Source: CAKZNE01 sp040222435 (GTDB lineage Bacteria > Bacteroidota > Bacteroidia > Flavobacteriales > Schleiferiaceae). Taken from it: 64,000 bases of DNA. The position numbers were made by a program, and so were the translations under genes. The stretch spans positions 558,001 through 622,000 of the forward strand of contig OZ243107.1 in NCBI GenBank assembly GCA_965212245.1, written 5' to 3'. Under the pieces are notes generated by a model, which had not been told where the DNA came from, searched no databases, and saw only the letters and a list, made by a program, of their open reading frames with translations. Shown one piece after another: positions 63,504 to 64,000 of the stretch (positions within the stretch are counted from its first letter, which is position 1; each line of letters starts with the position of its first letter).

Positions 63504-64000
63504 ATGATAGAAGTAAAGCGCAAAAAAGATACACGGGAGAACACGGTTTTGATCGGAGTGATCAACCAGTTCCAATCCGAAGAAAAAGTAGATGAGTACC
63601 TGGACGAATTGGCTTTTTTAGCTGATACAGCCGGGGCTGATTCTGTGAAACGGTTTACCCAAAAACTGGATAAGCCCAATCCTAAAACTTTTTTGGGAAG
63701 CGGAAAGATCCATGAAATAGCTTCCTATATTAAGGATAATGAAGTGGACATGGCTATTTTTGATGATGAGCTCACCCCTTCTCAATTAAAAAATGTGGAG
63801 AAGATCCTGGACTGCAAAGTTTTGGATCGCACCAACCTTATCCTTGACATTTTTGCTTCACGGGCTCAAACATCCTACGCACGAACACAAGTAGAGCTGG
63901 CACAATATGAATACCTGTTGCCACGTCTTACCAATATGTGGACCCACCTTAGCAAACAAAAAGGAGGTATTGGTATGAAAGGTCCCGGTGAAACCGAAAT
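63504..64000 (+). CDS. hflX: GTPase HflX, N-terminal part
   Basis: Partial; starts at the ATG at 63504 and runs off the right edge after 165 codons. The N-terminal HflX domain is clear: FLGSGKIHEIA, DELTPSQLKNVEKIL, VLDRTNLILDIFASRAQT, and ARTQVELAQYEYLLPRLTNMW, ending at GMKGPGETE just before the G domain. HflX is a ribosome-splitting GTPase used in heat stress and hibernation recovery. 4 bp after the four-helix membrane gene. Confidence 0.93.
   Translation, partial: MIEVKRKKDTRENTVLIGVINQFQSEEKVDEYLDELAFLADTAGADSVKRFTQKLDKPNPKTFLGSGKIHEIASYIKDNEVDMAIFDDELTPSQLKNVEKILDCKVLDRTNLILDIFASRAQTSYARTQVELAQYEYLLPRLTNMWTHLSKQKGGIGMKGPGETE

Overview
The window is a gene-dense stretch of a Bacteroidota chromosome, most likely a marine-type Flavobacteriales relative. 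It carries gliding-motility and type IX secretion (T9SS) genes (gldA, gldB, gldC, porP/sprF-like, gldK, gldL, gldM, gldN), a protein ending in a T9SS sorting domain, a meso-DAP-type murE, an FtsZ with the Bacteroidota tail NSFLHDNVD, and many promoters of the Bacteroidota form TTTG/TTG - about 20 nt - TAnnTTTG. I see no insertion sequences, phage genes, CRISPR arrays, tRNA or rRNA genes, so this reads as vertically inherited core chromosome.

Layout. 1-8.8 kb: rsgA fragment, gldA with a MORN-type lipoprotein, a transglutaminase-like secreted protein downstream of der, a LuxR-type response regulator, nadE, a beta-barrel protein, gldB and gldC. 8.8-12.1 kb: a small membrane protein whose frame appears broken near its end, a soluble hybrid histidine kinase, and engB. 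12.4-28.5 kb: a complete Bacteroidota-type dcw cluster (mraZ, rsmH, ftsL, ftsI, murE, mraY, murD, ftsW, murG, murC, ftsQ, ftsA, ftsZ), nearly gapless and mostly overlapping, with MraZ boxes at its head and a strong terminator at its end, followed by a yqeY-like gene. 28.6-34.7 kb: a Kazal-domain lipoprotein, a SanA/YdcF protein, a secreted helical protein, groES-groEL and a GT-C type membrane glycosyltransferase. 34.8-40.1 kb: a minus-strand operon miaB, small secreted protein, sigma-54 activator, lptE, acidic TPR-like protein, secG. 40.3-49.5 kb: topA, a degenerate arginase-fold protein, then porP-like, gldK, gldL, gldM, gldN, the T9SS core motor and ring. 49.5-64 kb: FAD oxidoreductase, DUF983 and ABC-F genes sharing a bidirectional promoter, a T9SS-sorted lipase-like hydrolase, gamma carbonic anhydrase, Nfu, fatty acid desaturase, pgi, a large membrane hybrid kinase, a coiled-coil lipoprotein, two small membrane proteins and the start of hflX.

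How the parts fit: the dcw cluster makes lipid II and the divisome; miaB/lptE/secG and groESL are housekeeping and envelope biogenesis; gldK-N plus porP export proteins with C-terminal sorting domains, of which the 52.9-54.3 kb hydrolase is a local example. I found no clear novel multi-gene system. The best leads are a predicted catalytically dead arginase-fold protein next to the T9SS operon, a palindrome at that operon's promoter, a receiver-less sigma-54 activator embedded in an envelope operon, an abutting bidirectional promoter with an apparently leaderless ABC-F gene, and a probable frameshift at 9.05 kb.
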